Assembly: GCA_910586125.1 (NCBI GenBank)
Contig: CAJUHP010000012.1
Span: 24,407-88,406 of the forward strand
Origin: an uncultured Lachnospiraceae bacterium
Lineage (GTDB): Bacteria; Bacillota; Clostridia; Lachnospirales; Lachnospiraceae
Length of the DNA stretch: 64,000 nucleotides
Reading direction: 5' to 3'
Shown here: positions 63,598 through 64,000 of the stretch, piece by piece
How the letters are laid out: the number at the start of each line of letters is the position of its first letter
How positions within the stretch are numbered: the first letter of the stretch is position 1
Made by a program: the position numbers and the translations under genes
The notes under the pieces: generated by a model
What the model was told of the DNA's origin: nothing
What the model saw: only the letters and a program-made list of their open reading frames with translations
The model's database searches: none

Positions 63598-63670
63598 TCG
63601 GGGGTGACAAAATTTGAATCTATGACCTCTCTCCCTAACCAAAGGCTCTAGCAAACGATACCACACGCCG
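63598..63670 (-). pseudogene. Decayed tRNA-Pro copy
   Basis: The segment aligns along its whole length with the intact tRNA-Pro at 63814-63887, but with many substitutions and small indels: TTTGAATC for the TTCGAACC arm, GATACC for the D-arm GAGCC, and a disrupted acceptor stem. The anticodon-region letters CCCTAACC remain. Folding into a functional tRNA is unlikely. Confidence 0.75.
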
Positions 63671-63727
63671 TTCTCTATTTTTTATCATATAATCTTCTTT
63701 TATCTATGCAGACAATCACTGCTATAA

Positions 63728-63801
<74 letters not shown>

Positions 63802-63813
63802 GTAATACTCAAA

Positions 63814-63887
63814 TCGGCGTGACAGGATTCGAACCTGCGACCTCTCGGTCCCTAACCGAACGCTCTACCAAACTGAGCCACACGCCG
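63814..63887 (-). tRNA. tRNA-Pro (anticodon AGG)
   Basis: 74 nt. Acceptor stem CGGCGTG/CACGCCG, D-arm GGCTCAGTTTGGTAGAGC, anticodon loop TTAGGGA, T-arm GGTTCGAATCC. CCA is not encoded. Confidence 0.95.
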
Positions 63888-63947
63888 TTTTCTATTTTTT
63901 CTTTTACAATCTTCCCATTTCATCTATGCAGACAATCACTGCTGCAA

Positions 63948-64000
63948 TGTGCCCGAAGGGATTCGAACCCCCGACCCACGGCTTAGAAGGCCGTTGCTCT
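63948..64000 (-). tRNA. tRNA-Arg (TCT), second copy, cut by window edge
   Basis: The visible 53 nt are identical to the 3' part of the tRNA-Arg at 63728-63801, including the anticodon TCT. The 5' end lies beyond the window. Confidence 0.93.

Overview
The window looks like a chromosomal piece of a gut-type Clostridia, most likely Lachnospiraceae. This is inferred from Gram-positive features (class B sortase, sortase-linked giant surface protein, polyol-phosphate polymer genes), the fhs-fchA-folD one-carbon operon, Shine-Dalgarno-rich starts and moderate GC. No rRNA gene or species-specific marker is present, so the family assignment is an inference.

Layout. 1-8 kb: the end-truncated sugar nucleotidyltransferase gene, an RND-type efflux permease with a very large insert, a divergent TetR regulator, and a P-II-like protein coupled to a CPA2 cation/proton antiporter. 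8-18.6 kb: a 3,210-residue surface adhesin (thioester domain plus about 17 CnaB/SpaA-like modules) translationally coupled to a class B sortase. 19-19.5 kb: a single unrecognised gene with its own consensus promoter and terminator. 19.6-47.9 kb: a 28 kb minus-strand polysaccharide / teichoic-acid-like locus. It holds CDP-ribitol supply genes (rpe-like, tarI-like, tarJ-like), three TagF-type polyol-phosphate transferase-like proteins, several glycosyltransferases, a WbsX-like protein, an SGNH hydrolase and a putative pathway for a CMP-activated keto-acid sugar. Ten of its proteins carry the same small Rossmann-like module at the N-terminus, the C-terminus or as a stand-alone protein.

The most striking part is the head of that locus (47.9-50.8 kb). 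A tyrosine recombinase gene lies beside a 192 bp segment bounded by perfect 20 bp inverted repeats. Inside is a perfect consensus promoter (TTGACA, 17 bp, TATAAT) pointing into the polysaccharide genes. The first gene behind this presumptive invertible promoter is a TnpB homologue in which all three RuvC catalytic acidic positions are changed (Ala, Pro, Glu), while the zinc ribbon and an omega-RNA-like 3' region are kept. That is the profile of an RNA-guided, nuclease-dead repressor (TldR-like) at the head of a phase-variable surface-glycan operon.

50.9-54.3 kb: folD, fchA and fhs; FolD lacks its cyclohydrolase lysine, which fits a separate FchA. 54.4-59 kb: a MATE exporter, then a C39-type peptidase with a two-component system. 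59.2-62.9 kb: two chromate-transporter halves, a sulfatase, a GNAT acetyltransferase fusion and a DUF3781-like gene interrupted by an in-frame TAG. 63.1-64 kb: a frameshifted effector-binding-domain pseudogene and a duplicated tRNA-Pro/tRNA-Arg cluster in which one tRNA-Pro copy has decayed.
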